NCBI GenBank assembly: GCA_002964805.2
Contig: PUDQ02000003.1
Coordinates: 4,030,001-4,094,000, forward strand
Origin: Trametes villosa
Taxonomy: Eukaryota; Basidiomycota; Agaricomycetes; Polyporales; Polyporaceae
DNA: 64,000 nt
Direction: 5' to 3'
The number at the start of each line of letters is the position of its first letter. Positions within the stretch are counted from its first letter, which is position 1. Below, one piece after another: positions 35,190 to 47,900 of the stretch. The notes beneath the pieces were generated by a model. The model did no database searches. It saw only the letters and a list, made by a program, of their open reading frames with translations, and was not told where the DNA came from. The position numbers and the translations under genes are program-made.

Positions 35190-38100
35190 TGTTTTGGACC
35201 AGAGTTCTAGAGTAAGCAGTTCCCAGAACCGCAGAGGTGAAAGTCCCAGTTCCAGAAGATAAATTAACCCGCGCTCATCAAGAAATAAGGGCCCCTTGTT
35301 GTAGAATTCAGGCTGTGCGAGAGAGAGATGGCGGTCAGTGTCAACGAGCCATTTGCGGCAACCCCCGGTCCCGCGCCGCCTGAAAACGGCACATTACTCG
35401 CGGGCGTAATCAGAACAGCTAGTCGAGACCGCCCTTCCATATTGTCACAGAACCCTCGGATCGACGCTGTGCTCGGATCCAACCCTCGTTGGCGCTGGGA
35501 TCGCATTATTCGCCAGACGGCATGCACTGGAACACTCGCCCCGCTTCCCGCTAATCTGTGAAGCGGCCCGACACGTCTTCCTGACCAACCTTGACGGAGG
35601 AATGGGATCTGAGACCGCCCACCTCCCGTCCACCTTCCGCCAGCAACGGGGGAACAACGCGGCCGTGCGCGCGGCGACGGCGGCGGGGACTCTCACCTCA
35701 GCCTCCCCTCTCGCGCACGCACCAGTCGTGAGGATAGTACAGGAAGGCAATCTCTCGGGAAAATCTCGATAAACATAGGGCACACGGCCCTCACAGCCGC
35801 TGCGCAACGCAGAGTCGACATGCGATAAGAAGCGTCGAAGCGTAACCCGTACGTCAGCAGCGTGGCGTGCGTGCCAGTCGCCCCGGACTCCACCCCAAGG
35901 CAGGCAGCCGTCACGCGCTGTAGCGTGCCAGGGACAGCATCGATACGCACGACCGAGCCGGGCCCATGTCGGCCATTGTACGGTGTTCGGACCCGCGCAG
36001 TGCGTGATCAGGGGAGGCATCGCACCTGACGGGGGCGGTCACCGGTGCCTCGCATGAACGTCCGCGAGGAAGCCCGCCTGCACCGTCTGCCTGTCCGCGC
36101 GAGGTCGCCGAGTTGTCAGGCGCGGGCATTACGACCGAACAGGCTCAGAACGTACTGTCTTGTTGGCGGTGCCCGCTTCCGTCGACGTCCGTCTGCACAG
36201 CATGGCGACATTGTAATGAGCGTCCCAAAATGACACCCGACGGCTGCGATGGCACAGCTCGATTCGGACGTACTGGCCAGCCGGCCATTGGCCAGTGCCT
36301 TCTCACCTTCCCGCCGACTCCGAGCTATGCTCTGAGCTGCTCGGCGGCGTCCATGCCTGCACTAGACAACGCGACCCGCATTCCCACACCACGTTTGTCA
36401 GCCGACGATCGATGGGAAAGAATAACGCACTAGAGTAATCGGACGCCGCGGACTGGAAGAGAGGGTAGAAGGAAGACCGGATGGCGCAAGACGTGGAGTA
36501 CGGCACGCTCCCGCTGCGGGAAGCTGTTCCACGAGCAGCCCGGGTGACGGAGGAAATGAGAATAGCCATACGGAAGCCGGGTGGACTTGAGAGGCTCTAA
36601 GGAGCCCCGGACCTAGGCGAGGGCTAGCGAGATGCAATAGAATGGGACATGACAGCAGCTAGCTTTTGATCTGCGGCCGGATGAGCGCATCGGATTACGC
36701 CGACAGGCCGAGACGGAGGGAGGACGTGAGGCTCCACGTCTGAGATGCGCCGCGGTAGGGGAGCCAACGTGGCCATAGGGAGCAGGATCAGAGGAAGAAG
36801 CCGCAAAGACGCTCAACTTTATAGAAGCGCGTGAGACGAAGGCGACAAAGGGAGACTCAACTGAGGCCACAGAAGGGAATTGCCCACGAGATGGTCGCCA
36901 GGTACGAGCGCTGGCGCTTGAATGCCCTCTCTGATCGACACCGAGTTGGCCGCAGCGATGGTGATCATCATCTGTACAGGCTTGACCGCCATCGCAATCA
37001 AGGAGCGACTTTGCGTACCGCGAGCAAGGCCTATGAGAATCGAAGTGCGCACCTTTTGCCATGCTAACACTGACGGACAGGTTCATCAATTCTCGAAACA
37101 CCGGCGACTAACACTATGGTGTGTGTATGAGTATCTGCAGCGATTGAAAGCCGACGGAAAGCCGGCTACTGACCATGCGCTCCGTCGAAGCCACTCGCAG
37201 CTCGGAACTACCCTGGAGCGCCAGGGGTTTGCCAGTGGGCGCCGAGAACAATCTGCAGACAAGAACATCAAGCATGTCAGAAAGACTCGCGATAATGATC
37301 TCAATCAAGATACCGAAGCATGGCAAGCTTTATGAGAGAAGCCTCACAGAACTTATGAAATGTCACGGAATATGGGAGGCAGCCGAGCGAACGACTTGAC
37401 GCACCGTAAAGGCCTTGTTGCAATCAGTCACCCCAAGCAACCGCCGACGTCGCGATGATGATGTGCCTTTGTACACTGATGTGATTCAGGGCGAGAGGAC
37501 TTCTATACAAGCAGATGGCCCGATGTATAACGCGGTCCCGTCAGAAGGAAGCTTGGGGACAATGAGACGCAGCTCGCCAGCGGCGCACCTATATTCTTGT
37601 TGCCATAGCGCCACCGTAAGGCATCCCGAGCGTTTGAGAACCCGAGACCACGAGATGGACATGTGCATGCTGTCCGCAAGACGCACATCCTAGGCACAAG
37701 GTGCCGTGGGACTGAACCGCGCTCTGTGGGACCCTCCTTCCCCATGCACTCCGGCGATTACCCCATGCGCGCCTTCACATTGAGAGAGAGCAAGATTAGC
37801 TCACCGCAGATGTCCCCGAAAAGTCATGTGTTGTATCTGCTCCCGCTACTTTGCGCGCCAAGCGAACGAGGAGGTGTCGCATGCCGAACGCGGTGGGCCA
37901 TTGAGTAGGACTTAGCGTGTGTCGGCGCATTCTAGGGTCGATGCTGGTGCGACCCCTTCCCGCCAGAGCATGTGGGACGGGCTTCGGACCTGGGCTTTCT
38001 GCGCTCCTGGTGGGAGTCAGCGGCTAATGCGCTGTCGCCATTGAATGAATCGTGGAGAGGCTTCGTTCAACCTAGCTGATTTGAGAATGGTATTCAGAGC

Positions 38101-39745
38101 TAGGTTTTGAGGTGGTCCATACCTTTCTTGCTGTTCGTCTTGTGTGAAGGACACAAGCAAGACATCGCAGAGCTGTCGAACGGCCAGCAAGACACGGAAG
38201 AGTCCGCTAGTAAGAAGGCTGGCGCTAGTGCCGCTTTGTATAACGCGGTCCGCGATTAGTGCTTCCTTTTGAGGTTTCTAATGGGCGGGCCGAGAGCTAA
38301 CTGCCTTCTTGGTCACCCTAACTGCGACTCTAACCATTCTGCAGACGGGTTAGTGTCCAGCTAATAATGAGGCTATCGCCACCACCGAGCATGATCGCAG
38401 CATATGAAAAGTGCCGTTTGTCGGATGTACAGTATTGTCCGAAATGTCTAACGCCGCACTGTTCACTTCGATCGTGCACCAGTGGAAGCTACTTACGGGC
38501 GCCGTTAGACTTACACGATAGGCTCTCATCGTCAGAAATGCACACCGCGCTCAAGCACCAGTGCGCTACGCTTAGTATTGCCAATCCGAACGAGGCATCC
38601 CGAGTGTGCGTTCACACCCCCAGCAGGTCCTCCGAGGACTCCAATTTCCCGCGGAGCACCGTACGTCCAACGCCCACCGTGACGCTCGCCGCAGCTTCTA
38701 ACTTTACCCAGGATAGCGCGTGCTCTAACTCGGACGCGAGCTCTGCGCCACCGGGGCAAGCCCGAGCTCGAAGCGAGAGCTTGAGTTCTGCGCCCCGCGC
38801 GCGCACGGACTCCGGGCTCCCCAGTATCCCCGCTGAATGGGCGGCCACACGGTGCGCCACCCCCTCTCTGCCGCGCAGGCTACGCTGCTGCTGTAAGGCG
38901 CTCCCGTGCACGTCATCCCCGCCGCCACTAGTGGTCGGTATTCCGGGCGGGTGCCGCCGCCGGGGACGGTGAGTGTGATCGAGGGCTGCTGGGTGTCGGC
39001 GCAAGCTCAAGGTTCCGACGTCATGCAGCGTGCATCATGGCAGGGTCTAGCACTTAGTGCCGGGCCTCTGTGATGGATGCTGCTTGTGGGTGCCACGCCG
39101 GAGGGGTGGAGGCCCTCGACGTATCTCCGCGGGTGCGGTTGGTACAAGCAGCTCCCTTGGGGGCGGTAGCTCGTGTTCTGCCGACCCATCGGACGGGATC
39201 ACATCTGGAACATAGAGTGAGTCTTCGAAAAGCATTGGCATACACGTAGCGACACATGCCGAGCCCTCATCTTGACCTGCTTGACGGCGGATATTGTTCG
39301 AGGCGAAAAGTACTCATGCTTCTGGTCTCCTTGCATGGACAGCATGTAACGCGGATAGAACGCACGCCAGCTGCGTGAAGGACTGTCTCTCGGCGTACGG
39401 CTAGTCCTGCCGTATTGGAGGTATCACATGCCTGAATAATGTCCGGATATCACCACCATGCTTTTCGACACCGTGCTAGACCAAGTGAGCGAGAGAGCGT
39501 AGCTTAGGCTATGTCCGAGAAGTGAAAGTCGAAAGCAAGCGGAAAGCTGAGCTCCGCGCCTAACTCAGTGCGGGCGTCTACTCCATGTGATGGTCTAGAC
39601 GCCCAATCGACCAGTCCGCTTGGCGCTAAATCAGTTGACTTTGTGGCACGCTCTCCCCAAGCCTTCGTCTCCAGCCTAGCTGTCCCTGCTCGCCCTTTTC
39701 TCGTGACATATTCTGCTGGAACTCGTCTGAGACCTTGCAAACAAC
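35190..39745. other. About 4.6 kb without a recognisable gene
   Basis: Open frames are short, overlap on all strands and show no conserved motif. The longest, 38367-38972 plus and 38612-39010 minus, look like shadows of a GC-rich patch. The stretch is more mixed in base composition than the gene-rich parts. It could be an old, decayed repeat or transposon graveyard, but I found no terminal repeats or transposase motif. The last 200 bases presumably contain the CWC15 promoter. Confidence 0.4.
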
Positions 39746-40884
39746 ATGTCTACAGCACACAGGCCGACATGGGACCCGGCGCAGGCGAAGGACGTCAAGG
39801 GCGGCTCGCGCCAGTTCTCGGTGCGGGACATGGCCGCGCACACGAAGCTCAAGTTCCGGTGCGTCTGCCCCACCCTTCCGCTATTCACCAACCCATGTTC
39901 ATGTATTGTGGCGTAATGCAGGCAGCCGGGGCAGACGTCGACGGCAGAGGTAGCGAAGCGGGACCTGCGCGCGGAGCTGCTCGCGGCCGAGGCGGAGGCG
40001 CGCGACCGGAAGCGCAAGGCGGAGGGCAAGCCGCCGCTTGCGGTCGAGGGCGGCGCGGCGGGTGAGGGGCAGGACGAGGAGTCGAACAAGCGACGGAAAC
40101 TGCTCCAGGAGGCGCTCGAGCTGGACAAGGACGATGACGACGAGGACGCGAAGAGCGAGCAGGGCGACAACGCGGACGCGGACGAGGACGATGAGTGCGT
40201 CTCTACTCCATTCACTCCACATCTTCACCTCTCTTCCGTCACTTCACCCTTTGGCCCTGCCGTGTTGGGCTCTTCGTTGTGGCGGACATGAAACTGACGC
40301 TCGAGCGGGTGACAGGGACGAGGATGAGGACGATGAGGAGGACGACACGGCAGAGCTGCTTCGCGAGCTGGAGAAGATTAAGCGGGAGCGAGCAGAGGAG
40401 AAGGAGCGGCAGGAGCGGGAGCAGTCCGCGTCCGCGCAGGCGGAGCGCGATGCGGAGATCGCGACGGCGAACCCGCTGCTGAACCTTGCCGCCGCGCTCG
40501 GCCAGACGCCGAACGGCGTGAACACGACGAAGCCCGGCACGTTCGCGGTGAAGCGGCGGTGGGATGATGGTGCGTCGCCTTCCTCTTCTACTTCAGTCCG
40601 AGGGCCGGGGAAGGAGGGTGCTGACGCGATGGCCGCGGCGGGCAGACCTCATCTTCAAGAACCAGGCTATGAATACGCGGGACAAGGGTAGCGAGCCGCA
40701 GTTCGTGAACGATCTGTTGCGGACAGAGTTCCACAAGTGCGTCTTCTCTCCTTCAGTAGCACGCAAGCGGAAGCGCTGACAGACGGCGCGACGACAGAAA
40801 GTTCATGGCGAAGTTCATCAAGGTCGGTCTTGTGTTGTCTGTACGCGGAAATCTCGCTGACGTCCCCGCTTGCGGTTACAGTGA
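39746..40884 (+). CDS. CWC15: Pre-mRNA-splicing factor CWC15
   Basis: Six exons: 39746-39858, 39922-40194, 40316-40569, 40646-40736, 40798-40822 and a final stop-only exon at 40882-40884. The N-terminus MSTAHRPTWDPAQ, FSVRDMAAHTKLKFR and the QPGQTS.. segment match the Cwf15/Cwc15 family. A long acidic middle (DKDDDDEDAKSEQ, DEDEDDEEDDTAELL) follows. The conserved C-terminal part is LLRELEKIKRERAEEKERQE, NPLLNLAAALG, FAVKRRWDD, LIFKNQA, FVNDLLRTEFHKKFMAKFIK. CWC15 is a component of the NineTeen-associated complex that activates the spliceosome in the nucleus. The last intron (40823-40881) has a weak donor GTCGGT but places TGA directly after the expected terminal Lys. Confidence 0.9.
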
Positions 40885-41468
40885 ACATCGCGCTGCGTTG
40901 TACTATTTACTGTATTATCGGCTATGGCTATGCGAGATGCTTCGGGACCTTGTCTATCCTGGCCTGCGACCCGCGCTTGCCCGTGCTGCCCGAGAGGACC
41001 GAACGTATACCACACAGCGTGTCAAACACACCGGTCGCGCTTTACCACAGGAATACTGTATACACACAGTCTCACCAAGCGGTGCTGAACTGGCGGCGAC
41101 TTCTGAGCTTCGTGACCGACGCGCTGACAGCGCGAGACCTGTACAGCGTATGCAGAATGAGGTCTTCCCGTCGCGCGCGACTTGTCGCCTATGACGGCCG
41201 TATTGATTCCGAGACTCGCCGTCAGTTCCTCGGTCCTCCTGAACGTCTCGGGTGTCTCGTCCTCCCGTCCTTTTGCAGTGCCGCAATGCACCGCGCTCGC
41301 TATGCACTGAGTCCTGACCACCTACTCCTCTGGCATATCTATTTTACGAGTACCTCCAAAGCATTGGAGCTTCGCGCGTACCTCGATGTTAGACTCGAAA
41401 ACCAGTCGATCGGGACGCACATGGAAGCCGCCTTTCGGGGGGAGCGGAGTGTGAAAGGCAGCTTGCGT
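40885..41468. other. CWC15 3' flank, no gene seen
   Basis: The open frames extending from CWC15 (to 41194 and 41474) lack any conserved sequence and are read-through of the intron and 3' untranslated region. Confidence 0.45.
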
Positions 41469-41501
41469 CCCTAACGACTGGTCCAACTGGGCGTCGGTTT
41501 G
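41469..41501 (+). repeat. Left terminal inverted repeat, outer part
   Basis: Outer 33 bases of the left inverted repeat, interrupted at 41501/41502 by the LTR retrotransposon. Matches the reverse complement of 51555-51587 with a few mismatches. Confidence 0.72.
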
Positions 41502-41808
41502 TGTAACGGGCGCTCCTTGGGCGCCCTCGCTTTCCTTTCTCGTCGCTCGAGCGCCCTGGCGCGCGCTCTTTCCTCTTTCGTTTCCGCGCTCTTCCCGAGC
41601 TTACTGTACTCCCCGTAATCCTCACTCATCCTACTCCTTGGCGTAAAACTTCCTAGCTAGTTTGACGCCCTCCAAAAGTACTTAAAGCTCTCGTTGTGTA
41701 CCCTAGAAGTCAGCGTTCGTGCTACGCGCAATACAGACCGTACACCTGTCTTTTGCGCTCGAGCGTTCTCGTGTCACGCCTCCTTCCTAATCGGTCGCCG
41801 GCGTTACA
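41502..41808 (+). repeat. 5' LTR (307 bp)
   Basis: Starts TGTAAC and ends GTTACA, a 6-bp perfect inverted terminal repeat. It contains CTTAAAG near 41681, a possible TATA-like element for transcription of the retroelement RNA. No difference from the 3' LTR was noticed on reading. Confidence 0.96.
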
Positions 41809-41983
41809 TCTTTTTGACAGTACACGGCTCTTCGTGTGCGACTTCTACTCGACTTCTACACTCTTTGCTTTACCTCGCTGGTCCTGCTTGTCTGGTGTCT
41901 AGGCTTGATCTCCCTGCGACTCTCGACCTGCAACGACCACCTCGACTCCCCTCGACAACCTCTTATCGAACGGGACGACCAAA

Positions 41984-44900
41984 ATGCCTGCTACCCGCGG
42001 CAACAAGGCGAGTCTCCCGGCTGCCTCGACCCCAACTCGGGGCCTTCCCGGTGAGTTTTCTCGCTCCCCCTCTCTCTCTGCCGACGACACGTTTGGAAGC
42101 ACGTTGTCGTCGCCTCCTGATGAACTCGCTCTCGAGCAACCCCAAAACACCGAGGATAGTCAGTCCGTGGCTGCTACCTCGAGGCCGCCCTCGGCTGAAC
42201 CTACGGTTCGAGAGGAGACACCTGCGCCTTCGGGCCAGGAAGATATATTTAGTGATGAGAATATATCTATGCATGCACCCAAGATGAGCAAAGGCAACTC
42301 GACCGTCATCAAGTCCGAGGAGGTCGATGACGGGGTGCCAGATGGGACTTCCCCGAAGATGGGCCGTCCTCTTCGCGACACGCCTCCGCATTTGGTAGAA
42401 CAAACGGCCGCGTCCGCTCCAGATGCCGCCTCGAACGGCAGGAAACACGCCACGACCGAACCCGGGGTCGCTCCCCAGGACGGTCCTTCGAGTCTGAGTA
42501 CGTACTCGAAAGGAAAAGCTGTAGATCCCCGCAACTGGGGTGCAGCAGGTATTGAGCCTCACGAAATGGACCCTGAGGCTCAGAGACAGGCTCTGATGGC
42601 GTATCGGGCTGCAAAGGACAGCAGACCTGAAGTGTGGAGCAAGCCTCGCGAGACGTCCGCCATCCCGTCTAGCACGGAGGCGACTAAGAGCGACGCCTCA
42701 GGCTCCGCCTCCGTCAACGACCCGCCGGCCATGCCTCAAGTGGCATTCGCGTCGCCGGGGGGTTCTCCACTTGCGAGTGCGGCTCGCAAGAAACTGATAT
42801 TATCTCAGATGGAAGAATTGCAGCGCGAACTCGAGAAGCTCGAGTTGCGGACTTCGGAGGAGCACACCGTGTCAGCCCCGAGACCTCGCTCACCTGTCTC
42901 AGGCCTAGGGGAAGCTCTGGTGGAATCTAGTCTGTCTCGGGCCCCCTCGGCTCATGTCAGACCCGGCCAGACCACTAGCAAGTCAGCTGCGGCTGCCTTG
43001 AAGCCTGTTAGTCAGATACCCAGCGATAGCTACCTCGGAGGGCTGTTTCGAGACTTGGACGTGCGTTCCGACAGGACAGAATCCCGTCCGACGGGAGGGC
43101 CGCCTGGCGGACCCCCTTCCGACTCGAGTGACGATGGAAACGACGACGGCGGCGGACCTCACCGCGGGCCTTCGCACCCGGCAGGTCGCCTGCGTAAACA
43201 ACCGGAGACGTTGCGCTCGCGCGAAGAGGAGCTACAGCGCGAACTCGACAGTTTGCGACTGAAAGTCCTCGCGCAGAGCCGGATACCGGTGCTCAAGCCT
43301 CGCGACCCGCGGTCGTACGACGGCACACCGGACATTCAAATCTTTAATAAATTTGCGCACGAGATGGCCGAATATATTAAAGGGTATAGGCTGGACGTCG
43401 AACAGGAAGCGGCGGCGGTAGGACGATTCCTGACGGGACGGGCCTTTGAATGCTACAACAATTCGGTACTCATGGTACGCTCACACGTGTGGACGGTCAA
43501 GGATGTGCTAGTCGAAGTATTCAATTACTGCTTCCCCAGCGATTTCCGCCAGCGCATGCGGGCGAAACTGCGCCGCACTCAGCAGGGCGAGCGCACCGTG
43601 CGCGAATTCATCTACGAGCTCCAGGGCTTGTTCATGACGGTCGGCGGCATGACCGAACAGTCAAAGGTGGAGCGGCTGTGGGAGGGCCTGAGCAAGCCGA
43701 TTCAGGCAGAACTGTGGAGGGCGCACCTCAATCCGGAGACGGCGGAGTGGGCCGCCGTGCAGGCGGAGGCCGAGATCGCTGAAATGGCACTCGCCGCCGT
43801 CTCACGGGCGCCGCGGGATAGCCGCGATGTAGCGCGACTCTCGAACACGCCGTCTAGCGTTTCGAAGCCTGCGAAGGTTAGTAACAACTTCCGCAGCAAG
43901 CCGGAATCCCGCCTCCGCAGCGAACACAGCGCGCGGGATGGTCAGGGTTCTAGCTCGGGACCGTCGCGCGATCGAAACGACCGCTCACGTCGCGGAGGCG
44001 CGAACGGCGGTGGGCAGCATGCTCTGCACCGCAGCGGCGGCCCCAAGCGATCCGAGCGCGAACTCGACGAGATGCGCGCGGCCGGAAAGTGTTTCAGGTG
44101 CGGAGAACCTGGCCACTTACAGCGGAACTGCCCGTCCGCCCAAGCTGTTCGCTCCGGTGGACGAGGGCCGCCCGGGGTGACCGCGTTCAGCGTCAACGTT
44201 AGCGTGCCCCCGCCGGATGTTGAGGAGCTCCGCGTCCTGGCCGAGTCCACAGCACGTATTGACGAGATCGAGTTCAATCACATTGACTTGAACGGCTTGG
44301 ATGGGCTATCCGACGACGGATCGTTGCCGAGCTTGCACACTGTATCAGGTCTCTCGTCAGATACCTCTTCGTGCGACGAGGATGTCGCTGACTTGCAACC
44401 CGAGCACTTACCGGCGGTCCGTCCCTTCGACGTCCCCGGCTGGGATACGCCCGTAGGCATTTCAGATGAGCCGGAGAAGGCGAGTTCAATGCCGGATCTC
44501 GACACTGTTCCTTCCACAGTTAGTGGCTGGGACGAGGACGCGGACGTACCTCAGGGCACGCCGGTTTGTGGCGACGAAACCGACTGCAGTGAGGCCGACC
44601 GTGAGTTCGCAGCCTGGTTGGGGACCGTAACCCGCTCGGACGAGTTCTGGGTTGGGGAACCGATGCCGGTTATGCGGACCGCGGACGGTACATGCGAACT
44701 TGCAGACGAGGACTCGGATGTGCTCGCGTTGTCTCTGCCGGTGCTGCCCCGAGAGGGCCGCGACCGTTCTCTGATACCGGACATATATGGTCAGCGCGCC
44801 ATGAACATCATAAACAAATACCGACCTTACTTCGAAGGCGAGGACCTCGGCGACGGCGTCGCGGTCGTGATCAGGGGTGACCTAGCGCAACCTAGTCCTG

Positions 44901-47900
44901 CGACCGTGATGTATCAGAACCGCGCCAATCCGGAGGCACCGGACGTCTTACCCACCGATGACGGCACCTTAAGTATCACGTACAACGACCTTATCGATCC
45001 CGCATTCTGCCCTGCATCCTGGCTTCGGTCCACGGTGGCGAGCTTGTGCGATGCGGAGGTATCCGACCTTCAGGATCATGGTTCGGAGAGGATGGGCGAC
45101 GTCTTGACTCAATGGGTTGAGGCGGCGTTGAACGAGTGCGAGCCGTGGCCTTCGGACCACCCCGCTGCGGGCGATGAGGAACGACAACGTTTCACCGCGT
45201 TCCGGTACGGCAGTTGCGTGCTGGTGGAGGATTGCTACCTAGGCGTCAGCGCAGACGTCCCTCTACCGTTATTCGAAAATCCTTGGTTCGACTTGCCTGG
45301 TTGGTACGCAGTTTATGCGCGCCGTTGGTTCGACGACGGCTTCTCGCTTGACGACCTGGAGGGCGAGCTTGTAGCACTCTTCGAGTGGGAGTCATTCGAG
45401 GGGTGCGTACCGTGCGCAGTTGAAGTGAACGCCGCCCGGGTGGACGGCACAGCGGCGCAGACTGTGCAACGGAACGCTTCAGCCCCGCGCGATTTCCGCC
45501 GTGTCATACCGGACCCTATCATCGCCGTGGTACATGTGAACGGCCAGCCTGCGAGAGCTCTATTAGACTCGGGATCACTAGCGGACTTCATGTCTAATAA
45601 ATTCGCTCACCAGCTGGGGATACAAGTATCGGAGCTCGAGAAACCGTTGCCTGTACAGCTTGCTGTCCAGGGCTCGCGCGCGAAGGTCAACTTCGGCTGT
45701 AAGGCTCGTCTGGAGTATCAGACCATCAATGACGAACGGTACTTTGACGTGATGAATCTACTCAACTATGATTTGATTCTGGGCACACCATTCCTGTGTC
45801 AGCATCGAGTCTCGCTGGGGTTCAATCCTACTAGCATTGTAATCGGCAGCCCTGCAGCGGTGAACGTTAGTGGCACGCGCACGCGCGTCATCGAGTCTAG
45901 AGCAGCTGAGCTGTTCGAGGATCAGTTAGAGGCCGCGCGAAAGGAACTATGCGCGTACGCGGAGGCAATTTGCTGTGATGCGAGCGATGCGCCGTTCCCG
46001 CCGCTTCGCGCTATCAACCACACAATCCCGCTGAAGGACCCGAGTAAACTGTACTCGTGGCGGCCCTCGCGCGTGCCGGACGCACTCTTGCGGCTGTGGA
46101 TCGAGAAGCGGGACGCGTACCTGAAGTCGGGCAGATGGAGGGTCAGCACAGCCCGCAATACCTCCCCGATGCTGTTACTCACGAAGCCGGGGACGGGCAC
46201 TAAGGGAGTGCCGCCGCGACTGCGCGTCGTTTGCGACCTGCGGGAGCGGAACGCCAACACGATAAAAGTGACCTCGCCCTTGCCCGACATGGAGTCAATC
46301 TTGCGTCGTGTCTCGCGGCGTCCGTACCGATCCCTCATAGACGGCAAAGATGCCTATGAGCAGATCCGGATCGAGCCCGAGCACGTCGAACGCACGGCTA
46401 TGACTACTCCTGACGGTAATATGGTCAGTCTTGTCTTGCAGCAAGGCGACTGCAATGCCGTCGCGACCTACCAGTCCTTGATGAACCACATCTTCGGACC
46501 GTACATCGGAACGTTCATGGACGTGTATCTTGATGACATCGTCATTTATTCTGATACTCTGCAAGATCACAAGCGTCATTGCAAACTCGTCATGGACATC
46601 CTGAAGCGCGAGAAACTGTACCTCAGTGCCACCAAACTGAAGTTCCTGTGCCCCGAGTTGAAGATCCTTGGGCGCATCGTTGACGACGACGGGATTCGCA
46701 TGGATCCCGACAAGGTCGACTCAGTTTTGAACTGGAAGGCGCCGACCTCGCGGGAACTGCTGCGCGGGTTCCTGGGGTCAGTAGGCTATCTTGCGGACGA
46801 TATTGCAACAGTTCGTGTACCGATGGGAATGCTCTCGGCGCTGACGGGATCCGAGGTCAGCTTTCGCTGGGGACACACGGAGCAGCGTGCCTTCGACGAA
46901 ATCAAACGACTGGTGCACGCTCACCGCGAGCACCACCGTCGGCCCTTGGACTACACTCCTACGGCAGCGCGCATTTGGCTCGTCACCGACGGCTCGATGG
47001 CAGGCATCGCCGGTGTGGTGTGTCAAGGCGATAGCTGGCGCGACGCCCGCGTCGCCGCGTTCTTCTCCGCTAAGCTCTCCTCCGCACAGACCAACTACCC
47101 TGTGCACGAGGTCGAAATGCTCGCAGGCGTCGAGGCCATGCTGCGTCACCGGGACGTACTGCTTGGATGTCATTTTACATGGATCACCGACCATAAGGGT
47201 CTCACTCACTTGCTGGCGCAGCGCAACCTCTCCGGCCGTCAGGCTCGCTGGCTGGAGAAGATTGCAGAATTTGACTTCGATGTCGAATACGTGCCCGGAG
47301 TGGACAACGTCCTCGCCGATGCGCTGTCCCGCATCTACAGCAATGATGCCCCGGGGACTGTTCGATCTCCTTCCGAGTACGTCACGCACGACGACAGTGA
47401 TTCGTTCGCGCGCGAGCTTGCTTCCCAGGCCATCTCTATCCCGGTCCTGGCGGCGGTCGAGGGTGCCGCGCGAGCACCGTTGCCGGCGAGAATGACTCGG
47501 GCGCAAGCCCGCGCAGAGCGCGAACGGCTGGAGGGCGCGGCCCGCCAGGTGATCGAGTCGGCGGCTTCTGGCGATGGTCACGCTGTCGGGCGCCGACCTC
47601 GAACGGTGGTCGCGGTACCGCCACCGCGCCGCGTGCAAACCAATCGCGCCGGCAGAAGCGGGCGCAGTGCGACGCGCGCACACGCTGCCGCGGGTCCCGA
47701 GTCGGAGCCTGCAGGGGTGGCGCGCAGATCGGTCGAGACGGTTGCGCCGGAAGGGCGCGCACGTCCGGCGCCCGCGGAGACTGGCCGACCGGAGACAGCG
47801 GCCGAATTCGCGAAACGGATCCATCGCGTCGTTCTCCACCTGCCGGGTGAGACTCGACGGGAGGGCGCCAGCGGCCGACCGCCCCAGCCATCGGTGGAAG

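Noticed and set aside
40737..41474. 245-codon frame downstream of CWC15
   Set aside because: Overlaps CWC15 introns and the 3' flank, with no conserved sequence.
46778..47839. 353-codon minus-strand frame inside the retrotransposon
   Set aside because: Antisense to RNase H and the linker of gag-pol; no domain of its own.
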